64,000 nt of DNA from Lacrimispora indolis DSM 755 (GCF_000526995.1 NZ_AZUI01000001.1:6319702-6383701), one strand, 5' to 3'; shown: positions 30,188 to 39,435, counted from the first letter of the stretch. The notes: generated from the letters alone by a model not told the origin. Program-made: numbers and translations.

Positions 30188-32149
30188 TTACTTGATAAAA
30201 TACTGATAGACCTCCAGAGATGATTCCAGCCGTTTCATTGCCTCCATGTTGTCGTCATTCTCTGTAAGCAGCAGAAAATCTTTATAAAACTGCTTTGTCC
30301 GTTTTATCTCAAATTTTGATGTCATTTTTATAGCAAGCAGAAATATGGTGTCCACCATATCCTCATGCCACTTGACCGGTTTATCTAAAATAGCCACCAC
30401 AATGCGGGATTCGTTCACCTCCGCCATGTTTCCATGAGGAATGGCGATCCCCCTGCCTATGCTTGTGGTGGTGGCTCTTTCCCTGTCAAACACGCTTTCC
30501 AGATAATTCTGAGTCACATCTCCCTTATCTTCCAGCCTCTTCACCATCATGGTGATCAGCTGGTCTTTATCCTTCACCTGAGGCTTAATCATGATCAAGT
30601 CAACCTCAAACAACTGGTGGCATAAGCTGCTGAACTGGAAATCCGGCCTGCTTCTCAGCCTGGAAACCTGGGCCGCCTTCCGGCGTATGACCTCGATCTC
30701 CTTTTCACTTATGCGGTCTCCCACTGTAACCACCCTGGAATCCTGTAAATCCAGTCCGGAACCATCGATAATGATATCAGTTTCCGGGTGTAAGGACAAT
30801 TTAAAATCATGACGGCTGACTGCCTGTACATCGGTGATCTCAGGAATGCGGTACTTGATCATTTCAATGGAAAGCTGACAGGCCGCCATGCCTCTCTGAC
30901 TCACCAGCAAAGCTGTCAGAGGTCTCCCCTTTTTCCTGCGGATTATGGCGGCCTGGATATAAAGAGCGATCCCGGCAAGCTCATCCTCTGTCACCTGCAC
31001 GTCATAATACTCCTCAAATAAGCTGCTGGTAGACCAGGCTGCCAAAAAGGTCTGCTTGTATTCACTTTTCACATATTTGCTTATGTTGTCTCCTGTCACT
31101 GTGGAATACTTCATCCGGAATATGGCCGACCTCATATGGATCAGCAGGCCTTCATACAGCATCTTGTCCCCGGAAAGGTCTGCATCCAGCACAGAATCAA
31201 TGGTCTCGATCACCAGCTTTACAAAGCGTTCCAGATTCCTGTCATACTGCATGGCATAATCCTCATCGCTGACATCCGTAAAACTTTTCAGCTTTTTGGC
31301 GGAAAGCAGCAGCACTGCCAAAAGGATGGTGTCATCCTCTGACAAGTCCACCTGGTATTCCTTACCGATCCTCTGGTAAATGGACTCAGCAAAGGAATAT
31401 TCATTGTAACGCTGGATATTTTCCTCCTGCATGCTGCTGGAAAGGAGCCCGTCGCCCAGGCCCCTTCTGGCAACAGACAGGCATGCCATGATCCAGACCA
31501 TCTTAAAGGAATGGTCGGCCAGCTCGATCCTCCAGGCGTTTTCCGCCTCCACGATCATGCGCCGGATACGGGCCGCATCCACTCCCGGCGCATAGGTGCC
31601 ATACAGCGCCTCCATGACTTCCGGAAGCATTTCCAGCATATAATCCTTAATCGCGATCCGGAAGCTGTACTCTTTCCCAATGAGACATACCCCTTTGTTT
31701 CTTACGGCTGTTATCTTTATATTCCGTTTCTCAAACCAGTCCGATACGTTTTTCAGCAGATTGCTGACGGTGGGAGGGCTTAAATAGAGGCTGTCTGCCA
31801 GCTGCTGCAGGGTCAGGACCTCTCCCGGCTTCATTTTGAGGAGCTTTCCCATAAGCTGTTTGTTCCGGTTCTCCAAATCCCCGGCAGGGTCTTCCCCCTG
31901 TTCCAGACGGTCTTCCAGAAGCTTTCTCTGCCTGCCGTCAAGCTCCAGCCATATCCCTGTCCCCGGCCTCTTTTCTATTTTCCCAAGCCCTTCCGCCTCC
32001 AGCCATTCCTCAAGCTGTTTAATACGGGTCCTCACCGTTTTTTCAGATAGTCCCACATTATCGGCAAGCTGCAGTATGGTATAAGTCTCTCCGTTTATCA
32101 GGCACTGCAATATTTTGTTATTATATAATGCGTTCTTATCTTCCTTCAA
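30188..32149 (-). CDS. MtlR/LicR-type PRD transcriptional regulator
   Basis: 653 residues: N-terminal HTH (ILQLADNVGLSEKTVRTRIKQ), second HTH (LTLQQLADSLYLSPPTVSNLL), two PRD domains (about 190-400), an EIIB-like region (ALLVSQRGMAACQLS) without an obvious active Cys at the family position, and a C-terminal EIIA domain with GIAIPHGNM. The start appears to be TTG with AGGGGTG upstream. It sits inside the operon it probably activates, between the aldolase and the EIIA gene. Confidence 0.91.
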   Translation of the reverse strand: MKEDKNALYNNKILQCLINGETYTILQLADNVGLSEKTVRTRIKQLEEWLEAEGLGKIEKRPGTGIWLELDGRQRKLLEDRLEQGEDPAGDLENRNKQLMGKLLKMKPGEVLTLQQLADSLYLSPPTVSNLLKNVSDWFEKRNIKITAVRNKGVCLIGKEYSFRIAIKDYMLEMLPEVMEALYGTYAPGVDAARIRRMIVEAENAWRIELADHSFKMVWIMACLSVARRGLGDGLLSSSMQEENIQRYNEYSFAESIYQRIGKEYQVDLSEDDTILLAVLLLSAKKLKSFTDVSDEDYAMQYDRNLERFVKLVIETIDSVLDADLSGDKMLYEGLLIHMRSAIFRMKYSTVTGDNISKYVKSEYKQTFLAAWSTSSLFEEYYDVQVTEDELAGIALYIQAAIIRRKKGRPLTALLVSQRGMAACQLSIEMIKYRIPEITDVQAVSRHDFKLSLHPETDIIIDGSGLDLQDSRVVTVGDRISEKEIEVIRRKAAQVSRLRSRPDFQFSSLCHQLFEVDLIMIKPQVKDKDQLITMMVKRLEDKGDVTQNYLESVFDRERATTTSIGRGIAIPHGNMAEVNESRIVVAILDKPVKWHEDMVDTIFLLAIKMTSKFEIKRTKQFYKDFLLLTENDDNMEAMKRLESSLEVYQYFIK

Positions 32150-32173
32150 GTAAACACCCCTATCCTTCAGGAA

Positions 32174-33058
32174 TTATTCATTTCCTGCCTGCTTTGCCTC
32201 TCCATATATGTATCTGCCGCTGGAACCGATCACCTTCATGTAGTCTCTAACAAACTGCTTGATCCCGGCTTCCGCAGCCATGCAAAGATGCATATAATCC
32301 GTCCCCGGTTTCTCTTCAAGCTCTTTTAACATGGCTGTTTTGCCTGCCTCAAAGGCATCGGTGCACACGTTGATCTTGTTGATGCCCCCGGCCACCGCCT
32401 TCTTTAAATTCTCTTCCCCTGAACCGGAGCCGCCGTGAAGCACCAACGGCATATTTAAAGTTTCCTTCAGCTGATGGAGGCGTTCAAAATCCAGTTTCGG
32501 GATCTTTCCTTTCGGATAGGCTCCGTGAGCCGTACCGATTGCCACAGCCAGGGCATCGATGCCTGTTTTTTCTACAAAATCCAGGGCAAGCTCAGGATCT
32601 GTATACAAATCCGTATCCGAGTCATCCTCATGGTCTGCCTGGCCCACATGGCCCAGCTCCCCTTCCACGGAACAGCCCATGCCATGGGCAAGAGCGGTGA
32701 TGATTGCCGTGCGCTTTACATTTTCCTCGTAAGGCAGTGAGGAACCGTCGTACATGACATTTGTAAAGCCCCGGTTGATGCAGTCCGTAATGGTGTAAAA
32801 ATCAGATCCATGGTCAAGATTTAAGGCGACAGGCACATGAACTCTGGATGCCAGCTCCCTTATCACGGGAAGCATTTCTTCCGCATGGGCATGGTTTTTC
32901 ATCTGCCCCGGTCCAAACTGCACGATGATGGGAGAATGCTCCTCTTCCGCCGCCATAATTCCTGCTCTGGCCATCTCAATGTTGATGCTGTTCATGGCCA
33001 TAACCCCGTAGTAATTTTTATTTGCATCATCTAGGATGGCTTTCATTGATACTAACAT
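32174..33058 (-). CDS. Class II fructose-bisphosphate aldolase family protein
   Basis: 294-residue zinc-dependent aldolase. Zinc ligands and catalytic residues are visible: Asp-His in ALNLDHGSDF, His in AIGTAHGAY, His in LVLHGGSGSG, and the phosphate site GGINKINVCTD. ATG at 33058 (MLVSMKAILDDANKNYYGV) has GGAAAGGA upstream; the longer frame to 33259 reads through repeats and the EIIC gene end and is not coding. The genomic place in a PTS operon with an isomerase but no kinase suggests a ketose-phosphate substrate other than fructose-1,6-bisphosphate. Confidence 0.9.
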   Translation of the reverse strand: MLVSMKAILDDANKNYYGVMAMNSINIEMARAGIMAAEEEHSPIIVQFGPGQMKNHAHAEEMLPVIRELASRVHVPVALNLDHGSDFYTITDCINRGFTNVMYDGSSLPYEENVKRTAIITALAHGMGCSVEGELGHVGQADHEDDSDTDLYTDPELALDFVEKTGIDALAVAIGTAHGAYPKGKIPKLDFERLHQLKETLNMPLVLHGGSGSGEENLKKAVAGGINKINVCTDAFEAGKTAMLKELEEKPGTDYMHLCMAAEAGIKQFVRDYMKVIGSSGRYIYGEAKQAGNE

Positions 33059-33072
33059 GTTTTTCTCGTCCT

Positions 33073-33151
33073 TTCCATACTTTTGCCCATGTTTTCCGGG
33101 CATCAAGGGATGCCCGCAGGGCGTTCCATACTTTTGCCCATGTTTTCCGGG
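33073..33151 (-). repeat. 28-bp direct repeats flanking a hairpin, upstream of the aldolase gene
   Basis: Two identical 28-bp copies at 33073-33100 and 33124-33151 (period 51 bp) surround a perfect 8-bp hairpin at 33097-33116 (CGGGCATC and GATGCCCG, 4-nt loop). The copy nearest the aldolase gene abuts its ribosome site. It fills the gap between the EIIC and aldolase genes. Confidence 0.8.
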
Positions 33152-33173
33152 GCATTCCATATTGTCCGCAGTC

Positions 33174-34280
33174 TTACTGGATATTAATATCCAGATCAAT
33201 GTCAAATTCTTCCTCTTCCTTTTCCACCTGCTGGTCCAAAGGCCGTTTAAGGACTGCATAGATAACTCCTGTTACCGCAGAGCCGATGACCAGGGCAATT
33301 AAAAACCACAGGGGATTTTTCATCATGGGAACCACGAAGATACCTCCATGTCCTGCCACGGATTCACAGCCCACGCCTACCGCAATGGCTCCGGCCACAG
33401 CAGAACCGATCATACTGCTGGGGATCACTCTTGCAGGGTCAGCTGCCGCAAAGGGAAGGACACCTTCCGTAATGAAGCAAAGGCCCATGGGAAGCGCTGT
33501 TTTAGCAGTTTCCAGCTCCACTTTTGAAAACTTGTTCTTCTTTAACAATGTAGCAATAAAAATTCCGATGGGAGGAGTCATACCTCCGATGATCTTTGCA
33601 GCCATAGGACCATTGATTCCATCAGCTCCCAGGGCATTGGCCGCCATGGAGGCCGTTTTGTTAATAGGGCCGCCCATATCAAATCCCATACAGGCACCGA
33701 TTACTCCTCCGATTACAGCCCTTGCTCCTCCGTTTAAAGAAATGATCCACTGCTGGAACACGTTCATGATAAATGCCAAAGGGATCGAGAACACACATAG
33801 GAAAATCATTCCGCATACAAGAGTCGATACCACGGGTATGAACATAACGGGCATCAATCCTACACACCACTTGGGAAGCTTCCAGGTCTTCATCCAGTTT
33901 ACAAAGGAGCCGATAATAAAGGCCATCAAAAGTCCGCCGAGAAATCCCGCCTTGGATTGGGACGAGCAGTAACCGATCACAATGCCGGGCACGATTCCGG
34001 GCCGGCCTGCAATGGAATAGGCCACTCCTGCCGTCATCACCGCCACCGCAAAATCCATTGCGATAGATCCCAGCTTATTGATGCCCCACCAAAAGCCAAT
34101 CCAGGAAAAGGGATTTAAATTGGAAAACGGCGTTGCCCCTGCTTCTATGGCGCTTCCGATATCATATCCGCCAAACCCTTTTGCCAGTGCGCTTAAAATA
34201 CCTCCGCATACAACAATGGGAATCATATAGGAAATTCCCGTCATAACATGTTTTTTAATATCAAGTTTTTGCTTTGCCAT
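33174..34280 (-). CDS. PTS fructose-type EIIC permease
   Basis: About 368 residues, eight or more membrane helices. Family signatures include GISYMIPIVVCGGILSALAK at the N-terminus, GRPGIVPGIVIGY, and GFDMGGPINKTASMAANAL in the substrate-binding half, then FITEGVLPFAAADPARVIP. ATG at 34280 (MAKQKLDIKKH) follows AGAGGGG; a further ATG at 34301 is less well placed. It transports the unknown sugar with EIIB (upstream) and EIIA (downstream). Confidence 0.94.
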   Translation of the reverse strand: MAKQKLDIKKHVMTGISYMIPIVVCGGILSALAKGFGGYDIGSAIEAGATPFSNLNPFSWIGFWWGINKLGSIAMDFAVAVMTAGVAYSIAGRPGIVPGIVIGYCSSQSKAGFLGGLLMAFIIGSFVNWMKTWKLPKWCVGLMPVMFIPVVSTLVCGMIFLCVFSIPLAFIMNVFQQWIISLNGGARAVIGGVIGACMGFDMGGPINKTASMAANALGADGINGPMAAKIIGGMTPPIGIFIATLLKKNKFSKVELETAKTALPMGLCFITEGVLPFAAADPARVIPSSMIGSAVAGAIAVGVGCESVAGHGGIFVVPMMKNPLWFLIALVIGSAVTGVIYAVLKRPLDQQVEKEEEEFDIDLDINIQ

Positions 34281-34325
34281 TGTATTCCCCTCTTTTTCCA
34301 TATTCTTTGCTTTGTTTCGCTTCAG

Positions 34326-34634
34326 CTACTTCCCCATCTTTTCGTGGATCTTTGAGATCACTCCTTTTGGGGATTTCATTACCATGCTGATCGGAATCTC
34401 CACTACCGGCTTCCCTGTAAAACGTTCTTTGTTCACCCGGATATCTGCGGAAATCAGGATCACGTCCGCTTCTTTGATTTCCTGGGGCGTCAGCTCATTC
34501 TCCACCCCAATGGAGCCCTGGGTTTCCACTTTAATATGATCCCCCAGTTCCTTTGCTGCATTTTCCAGCTTTTCCTTGGCAATGTACGTATGGGCGATCC
34601 CTGCCGTACATGCCGTGATAGCTAAAATCTTCAT
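34326..34634 (-). CDS. PTS fructose-type EIIB component
   Basis: 102-residue EIIB with phosphocysteine C9 in ITACTAGIAHTYIA. The family motif is usually C-P-T-G-I-A-H-T; here Pro-Thr is Thr-Ala. AAGGAGG precedes the ATG. It is the first gene of the operon EIIB, EIIC, aldolase, regulator, EIIA, reductase, isomerase. The upstream 34635-34750 stretch contains TTTACC boxes in direct and inverted order that could be regulator sites, and a weak TATAAC -10. Confidence 0.93.
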   Translation of the reverse strand: MKILAITACTAGIAHTYIAKEKLENAAKELGDHIKVETQGSIGVENELTPQEIKEADVILISADIRVNKERFTGKPVVEIPISMVMKSPKGVISKIHEKMGK

Positions 34635-34757
34635 ACACTTCCTCCTTGCTTAGTTTTTATGTTATATTAACTTTACCACGTCCATAAGATCCAGGGTAAA
34701 TGAAAAGCGGCACAATGATACGGTAAATTTTTGTTTGTTGCCGGAGTAGATGATACA

Positions 34758-34796
34758 AAAACGCCCTGCAGGTTTAAAAAATCTGCAGGGCGTTTT
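34758..34796 (-). terminator. Terminator of the AEC transporter gene
   Basis: Perfect 11-bp stem (ACGCCCTGCAG and complement) with an 11-nt loop, followed on the minus strand by TTTTT; it lies about 60 bp after the transporter stop. Confidence 0.88.
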
Positions 34797-34855
34797 CCCC
34801 TTTTATCAATGATACACGATACCAATGGATTTACAGGTTCCCACCTCTTCCTTAT

Positions 34856-35782
34856 TTATAAAACCATTCCTCCAACCAGCATGACGGCAGGTATGGTAAC
34901 CAGTGATAAAACCGTTGTCACTGCCAATAATTTTGAGGCATACTGGCTGTTCTTGTTATACTGCAGGGCAAACATGGCTCCCGTAGCTGCGCTGGGACAG
35001 GCGGAGGCAACTAAAATGGTGATTGCAATGGCATGATCCACCCTGACTGCCAAAAGAAGCAGCAGGGTCATGAGAGGGATCACAAGGAGTTTTGCTGCGC
35101 TGATCATATAGGTCCTGGGACTTTTTAAACAGGAAAGCAGTTCACTTTCCGCCAGATTCATACCGGAAACCAGCATTGCCACCGGCGTGTTCATGGCCCC
35201 GATCATTGACAATGGATTTCCTACTACCTCCGGCAAACGAATTCCCTTTACAAAAAAGAGAATCCCTGCTCCGATCGCCACGGTGGATGGATTGATGAAA
35301 TTTTTTATGGTTGACATGAGCTTTCCATCCCTGCCCTTCATGAGCATGATTCCATGGGACCAGATCAGGATATTGAATACGGTTATATAAGCTGTCATAA
35401 AAAACACGCCTTTTATTCCCAGCAGCCCGCTGATAATGGGAATGCCCACAAAACCGCAGTTAGAATAGACCATGGAAATTCTTTCCACCGCCATTTCCGG
35501 GTTTTCCCTGGCTTTTATCAGAATCCCGGAAAGGAGAATCGCCAGAAAAAAGCTGGCTCCCGATACCCCCACCGTGACCATCAGGCCTATTAACAGATCC
35601 CTGTCAAATTCCATCTGATAGGACATGACGATCATACAGGGAGTGATCACATTTAACAGGATTGAGGACATTTTCTTACTTGTTCCCGTATCGGCAATTC
35701 CTGATTTTAATGCGGCAGCTCCAATCAGCATGATAATGAACATTTCTACAATTTTATTAACCGTAATATGTGCCAAATCCAT
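34856..35782 (-). CDS. AEC (auxin efflux carrier) family transporter
   Basis: 308-residue integral membrane protein with about ten helices. Conserved features are GAAALKSGIADTGTSKKMSSILLNVITPCMIV near the N-terminus (the Pro-Cys region of the NhaA-like fold), YSNCGFVGIPII and ASACPSAATGAMFA in the second half. Bacterial members carry dicarboxylates or other anions. The ribosome site is weak (GAAAGA). It is transcribed alone, with its own terminator, and has no clear link to the PTS operon that follows. Confidence 0.87.
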   Translation of the reverse strand: MDLAHITVNKIVEMFIIMLIGAAALKSGIADTGTSKKMSSILLNVITPCMIVMSYQMEFDRDLLIGLMVTVGVSGASFFLAILLSGILIKARENPEMAVERISMVYSNCGFVGIPIISGLLGIKGVFFMTAYITVFNILIWSHGIMLMKGRDGKLMSTIKNFINPSTVAIGAGILFFVKGIRLPEVVGNPLSMIGAMNTPVAMLVSGMNLAESELLSCLKSPRTYMISAAKLLVIPLMTLLLLLAVRVDHAIAITILVASACPSAATGAMFALQYNKNSQYASKLLAVTTVLSLVTIPAVMLVGGMVL

Positions 35783-35846
35783 TCTTTCTATGTCTGCCCG
35801 GCGTCCGGCAATCTCCTATTATAATTTTAATCAGAATGCCGGCGGT

Positions 35847-36545
35847 CTATCTGGGGAAAAAGCCGGAATTTGAGGTTGGCTCGCCTTTTGCGTATAAATG
35901 AGCCGTATCCCCTGCTCCTTTACACCGGAAATAAGCCTCTCCTTCCACCCTCTCTTCTGTTTCCAGTGTGGTGACTGAGGAAGGTGCCAGAAAAAAGCCC
36001 TGCCACAAAAGTGGGGCCGGGATGCCTAAAAGATGGGACAGCATAACGCAGATAACGCCAAAATGGCAGAACAGGACGATGGTATCGTCGCTTCCGGGAA
36101 CGGCCCGGTACATTCTGCCCTCTCTCTGATAGCCGTATTTCCTTAAAATTTCATCAAGGCCGGCTGCTACTTTATTATATTCCTCTTTGACTGGTCCTGT
36201 TTTCATTTTTTCATTTTCAAACCATAAGTCCCTGTGGTAAAGCTCATCCCGGTTGGTCCAGTATCCGGGCATAAAGTCCCAGGGTATTCTCTTGGTTTCA
36301 CCTGCCCCATCCTCCACAGGCGCATGAAACTCCCTGAGCCAGGGCAGTATCTCTGCCTCTGCACCTGATGCCTGTAAGGTGGCCTTTGCAGTATCCTTTG
36401 CTCTTCCAAGAGGGGAGCAGTAAAATGCGGAAACCGGCAGCTTACTGATCCTTTGGGATAGAAAATCTGCCTCTTTCCAGCCTTTTTCCGTGAGGGAATC
36501 AATGGAATAGTCCGGTTCCCCGTGCCTGATCAGAATCAATTTCAT
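35847..36545 (-). CDS. Histidine phosphatase (phosphoglycerate mutase-like) family protein
   Basis: 232 residues. The catalytic signature RHGEPD is at residues 7-12, an Arg follows in SPLGRAKDTA, and the second catalytic His is in VLFCHFGVI. The branch is that of small-molecule phosphatases (CobC/PhoE-like) rather than glycolytic mutase; the substrate is unclear. AGAGG precedes the ATG. Confidence 0.9.
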   Translation of the reverse strand: MKLILIRHGEPDYSIDSLTEKGWKEADFLSQRISKLPVSAFYCSPLGRAKDTAKATLQASGAEAEILPWLREFHAPVEDGAGETKRIPWDFMPGYWTNRDELYHRDLWFENEKMKTGPVKEEYNKVAAGLDEILRKYGYQREGRMYRAVPGSDDTIVLFCHFGVICVMLSHLLGIPAPLLWQGFFLAPSSVTTLETEERVEGEAYFRCKGAGDTAHLYAKGEPTSNSGFFPR

Positions 36546-36645
36546 ACTTATCCTCTTTTCTCCGCTGAATATGTTTTTTTAATCATAGCATTTATTAGAA
36601 ATAAAAACAATAAAACCTCAATCAAATGGCCGTCTGTTACAAGGA

Positions 36646-37212
36646 CTAAGAAATAACGGGCAAGATAACCGCCATAAAATAATCTGCCAGTTCTTCCGGA
36701 GTTTGGGCCAGGCGGTTCTTGATCCACCACTGTACCATGCCCACGAAGGAACTGGAAATATGATTTACAAGAAATTCATGGGGTACTTTTTTGCCGAATA
36801 AGGGTGTATCCCCCAACAGCCGCGCCGCCATCATCTCATTGAGATACTGCCTGAAAAAACCCAAAAATAATTCACCGCTTTCGCAGGTGAGGATGCCAAT
36901 AATGTTTCTCTTATTATCAAGCAGATGATAGAGAATATGGGTGATCATTGCGGAAGGATTGCCTGTTTTCATTGAAAAATCATGGGTGCTCTCCGCACTT
37001 AAAGAGTCTGAAAAAACATGGGAAAACAAATCCGCGCACATTTCTTTTAATAAGTCATCCTTTGTTTCAAAGTGGGCATAAAATGTGGTCCTGCCCACGT
37101 TGGCCTCATCAATGATATCCTGAACCGTGATCTTTGAATAACTCTTTGCGGAAAGCAGCGTACCAAACGCCTCAAATATCGCAGTCCTTGTTTTCTGCTG
37201 CCGTCTGTCCAT
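36646..37212 (-). CDS. TetR/AcrR-family transcriptional regulator
   Basis: 188 residues, N-terminal HTH KITVQDIIDEANVGRTTFYAHFETKDDLLKEM. GGAGGAGG precedes the ATG. It is divergent from the metal ATPase gene with a 177-bp shared gap, so it may regulate that gene. The gap holds a short palindrome TTCCATGGAA (37260-37269) next to the ATPase -35 box, and a GAACA/TGTTC repeat (37226-37248) near its own start. Confidence 0.9.
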   Translation of the reverse strand: MDRRQQKTRTAIFEAFGTLLSAKSYSKITVQDIIDEANVGRTTFYAHFETKDDLLKEMCADLFSHVFSDSLSAESTHDFSMKTGNPSAMITHILYHLLDNKRNIIGILTCESGELFLGFFRQYLNEMMAARLLGDTPLFGKKVPHEFLVNHISSSFVGMVQWWIKNRLAQTPEELADYFMAVILPVIS

Positions 37213-37277
37213 AAAAACCTCCTCCGAACAAATCTATAAGAACTGTTCCGTAACAAACATTCCATGGAAATTATCCA

Positions 37278-37306
37278 TTGATGCCGGACACGGTCCTATT
37301 TATAAT
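37278..37306 (+). promoter_or_regulatory. Sigma-A promoter of the P-type ATPase gene
   Basis: TTGATG (37278-37283) and TATAAT (37301-37306) with a 17-bp spacer, about 84 bp before the start codon and directly after the palindrome TTCCATGGAA. Confidence 0.82.
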
Positions 37307-37389
37307 AATACCAAACAAAGTGTTCTGTATAAAACAGATTATACCATTCCTTGCAAAAAGCGCAAGGGAATATCCACAGGGAGGATTTA

Positions 37390-39291
37390 ATGATGATAAA
37401 GCGAATAAACGACTGTTTGTCCGGTGTTCCCATGACTCTTACCGGCGGTGCATTTCTCCTGGGCAGTCTTGTACTGATGCTTTTTGATACACAGCTTCCG
37501 GCTGACCCGGCCTGGGTCTCAATTATTGTCTGCGGGATCCCTTTGGTCTATCTATCCTTATGGCGGATCATTCACAATCCAGGCATGAAAAAAATCTCCT
37601 CCGCACTGCTCATTTCCATTGCAATGTTTGCGGCTATTGGAATCGGAGATATCTTTGCGGCCGGGGAAGTTGCCTTTATCATGGCTATTGGTGCTATCCT
37701 GGAGGATAAAACTGCTGAACGTGCCAAAAGAGGGCTGCAGAAACTGATCAATCTTGCTCCGCAGCAGGGGCGCAGGATCACAGGCGGCAGAGAAGAAATG
37801 ATCAATGCAGAAGATATCAGGGTGGGGGATATCCTGCGGATCCTTCCCGGCGAAACCGTACCGGTGGATGGAGAGATCATAAGCGGCGCAACCTCCATTG
37901 ACCAGGCCGTTATGACCGGTGAGTCTCTGCCTGTTGACAAGGCTCCGGGGGATAAGGTGTTTTGCGGAACGATCAACCGTTTTGGTGCCGTTGATATCCG
38001 CGGGGCAAAAGTCGGTGAAGACAGCTCCCTGCAAAAGATTATCCGCATGGTCCGGGAGGCGGAAGACAAAAAAGCCCCCATGGAACGCATCGCAGACAAA
38101 TGGGCCACCTGGCTTGTGCCTGTTGCTCTGCTCATTGCGGTCATTACAGGGGTTGCCTCAAAGGATATCGTCCGCGCCGTAACCGTGCTGGTGGTTTTCT
38201 GTCCCTGCGCCCTGGTGCTTGCAACACCCACGGCAGTCATGGCAGCCATCGGGCAGGCGACAAAATACGGAGTTATCATTAAATCCGGTGACGCACTGGA
38301 ACGTATGGGAAAAACAGACACCATTGCCTTCGACAAAACCGGGACTTTGACCAAGGGCAGTCTTGTGGTTGCAGATATCTATCCCTTTTCTAAAGATATG
38401 GATCAAAAGCAGCTTCTGAGTTTAACGGCTTCTGCGGAAGGTTATTCAGAGCACCCTTTGGCAAAGGCCATTACCGCCTATGGGAACGAACAGGGGGCAG
38501 AGCTTATGGAGGCAGGGAACTTTCAGATGATCCCCGGAAAAGGGATCAGGGCAGAGGTAAACGGGAAGCTGCTGCTGTGCGGCAACCCGGACTTTATCAA
38601 GGAACATCAGATCCCTGTTGATGAAGCCGCCTCCCTCATATTGGACCGGTTCCCCAGCCAGGGAAAGGCTGTCGTTCTTGTGGGATATGGAGTACAATTG
38701 GCGGGCGCTGTCACTCTGTCAGATACTCTGCGGGAAACGTCAAAGGAGATGATAAAAGAACTAAAGAACATGCATACACAGGTGGTTCTGCTTACAGGCG
38801 ACCACGAACAGGCTGCCCGGTATTTTGCAGATCAGACCAGGATCGATGATGTTCATGCGGGACTCCTCCCCGCCCAAAAAGCAGCGGAAATACAGCGATT
38901 ACAGGGAGAAGGGCGCAGCATCTGTATGATCGGTGACGGTATCAATGACGCTCCTGCCCTCAAAACTGCCAACGTAGGCGTTGCAATGGGAACCATGGGA
39001 AGCGACATTGCCATTGATGCCGCTGATATTGCCCTCATGGGTGATGATATCAGCAAAATCCCCTATCTCAAAAGGCTGTCCAATGAGGCAGTCAGTACCA
39101 TTAAGCTCAGTATCTCCTTGTCACTTTGCATCAACTTTGCGGCAATCTTCCTTTCTGTTACAGGGGTTCTGACTCCAACCACCGGAGCCCTGGTCCATAA
39201 TGCGGGTTCCATATTTGTAGTGCTGATTGCCGCCCGTTTGTATGACCGTAAGTTTATTGATGAGAAGAATATGGGCAGTTCCATGAGATGA
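37390..39291 (+). CDS. P1B-type heavy-metal translocating ATPase
   Basis: 633-residue metal-pumping ATPase of the plasma membrane. It has the CPC metal-site motif in VVFCPCALVLATPTAV, phosphorylated Asp in AFDKTGTLTKG (about D315), TGES in VMTGESLPVDK, the HP motif in SEHPLAKAI, and MIGDGINDAPAL. There is no N-terminal HMA or Cys-rich metal-binding domain. The last helices read CINFAAIFLSVTGVLT and ALVHNAGSIFVVLIAARL; the HNAGS form differs from the usual copper (MxxSS) and zinc (Lys, Asp) signatures, so the metal is uncertain. ATG at 37390 follows GGGAGG; a second ATG comes next. Confidence 0.92.
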   Translation: MMIKRINDCLSGVPMTLTGGAFLLGSLVLMLFDTQLPADPAWVSIIVCGIPLVYLSLWRIIHNPGMKKISSALLISIAMFAAIGIGDIFAAGEVAFIMAIGAILEDKTAERAKRGLQKLINLAPQQGRRITGGREEMINAEDIRVGDILRILPGETVPVDGEIISGATSIDQAVMTGESLPVDKAPGDKVFCGTINRFGAVDIRGAKVGEDSSLQKIIRMVREAEDKKAPMERIADKWATWLVPVALLIAVITGVASKDIVRAVTVLVVFCPCALVLATPTAVMAAIGQATKYGVIIKSGDALERMGKTDTIAFDKTGTLTKGSLVVADIYPFSKDMDQKQLLSLTASAEGYSEHPLAKAITAYGNEQGAELMEAGNFQMIPGKGIRAEVNGKLLLCGNPDFIKEHQIPVDEAASLILDRFPSQGKAVVLVGYGVQLAGAVTLSDTLRETSKEMIKELKNMHTQVVLLTGDHEQAARYFADQTRIDDVHAGLLPAQKAAEIQRLQGEGRSICMIGDGINDAPALKTANVGVAMGTMGSDIAIDAADIALMGDDISKIPYLKRLSNEAVSTIKLSISLSLCINFAAIFLSVTGVLTPTTGALVHNAGSIFVVLIAARLYDRKFIDEKNMGSSMR

Positions 39292-39360
39292 CACAGGAAA
39301 CTTCCTATATAAAAGCTTAGAAAGCATAGAAGCATTTGTAAAGACTTGCAAAATGTTAAT

Positions 39361-39435
39361 GCCCCCCTTTGTAACAGACCGGCCATATAAGGAATCCAGC
39401 CTGTGAGGAAACTGTTTCTCCTCGTTAAGGGGGGC
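39361..39435. terminator. Long-range hairpin after the ATPase gene
   Basis: GCCCCCCTT (39361-39369) pairs perfectly with AAGGGGGGC (39427-39435); a GAAAC/GTTTC inner stem sits in the loop. It stands between the convergent ATPase (+) and PucR (-) genes, with a CTTTTC run after the plus-strand arm. It is probably a shared terminator of unusual loop length. Confidence 0.5.

Noticed and set aside
33286..33972. 228-codon plus-strand open frame across the EIIC gene
   Set aside because: It lies opposite an EIIC gene with clear motifs, and its composition reflects the reverse complement of membrane helices.
37572..38354. 260-codon open frame on the minus strand inside the metal ATPase gene
   Set aside because: It is antisense to a well-conserved coding sequence, rich in Ser/Pro/Ile as expected of a shadow frame, with no family match and no ribosome site.
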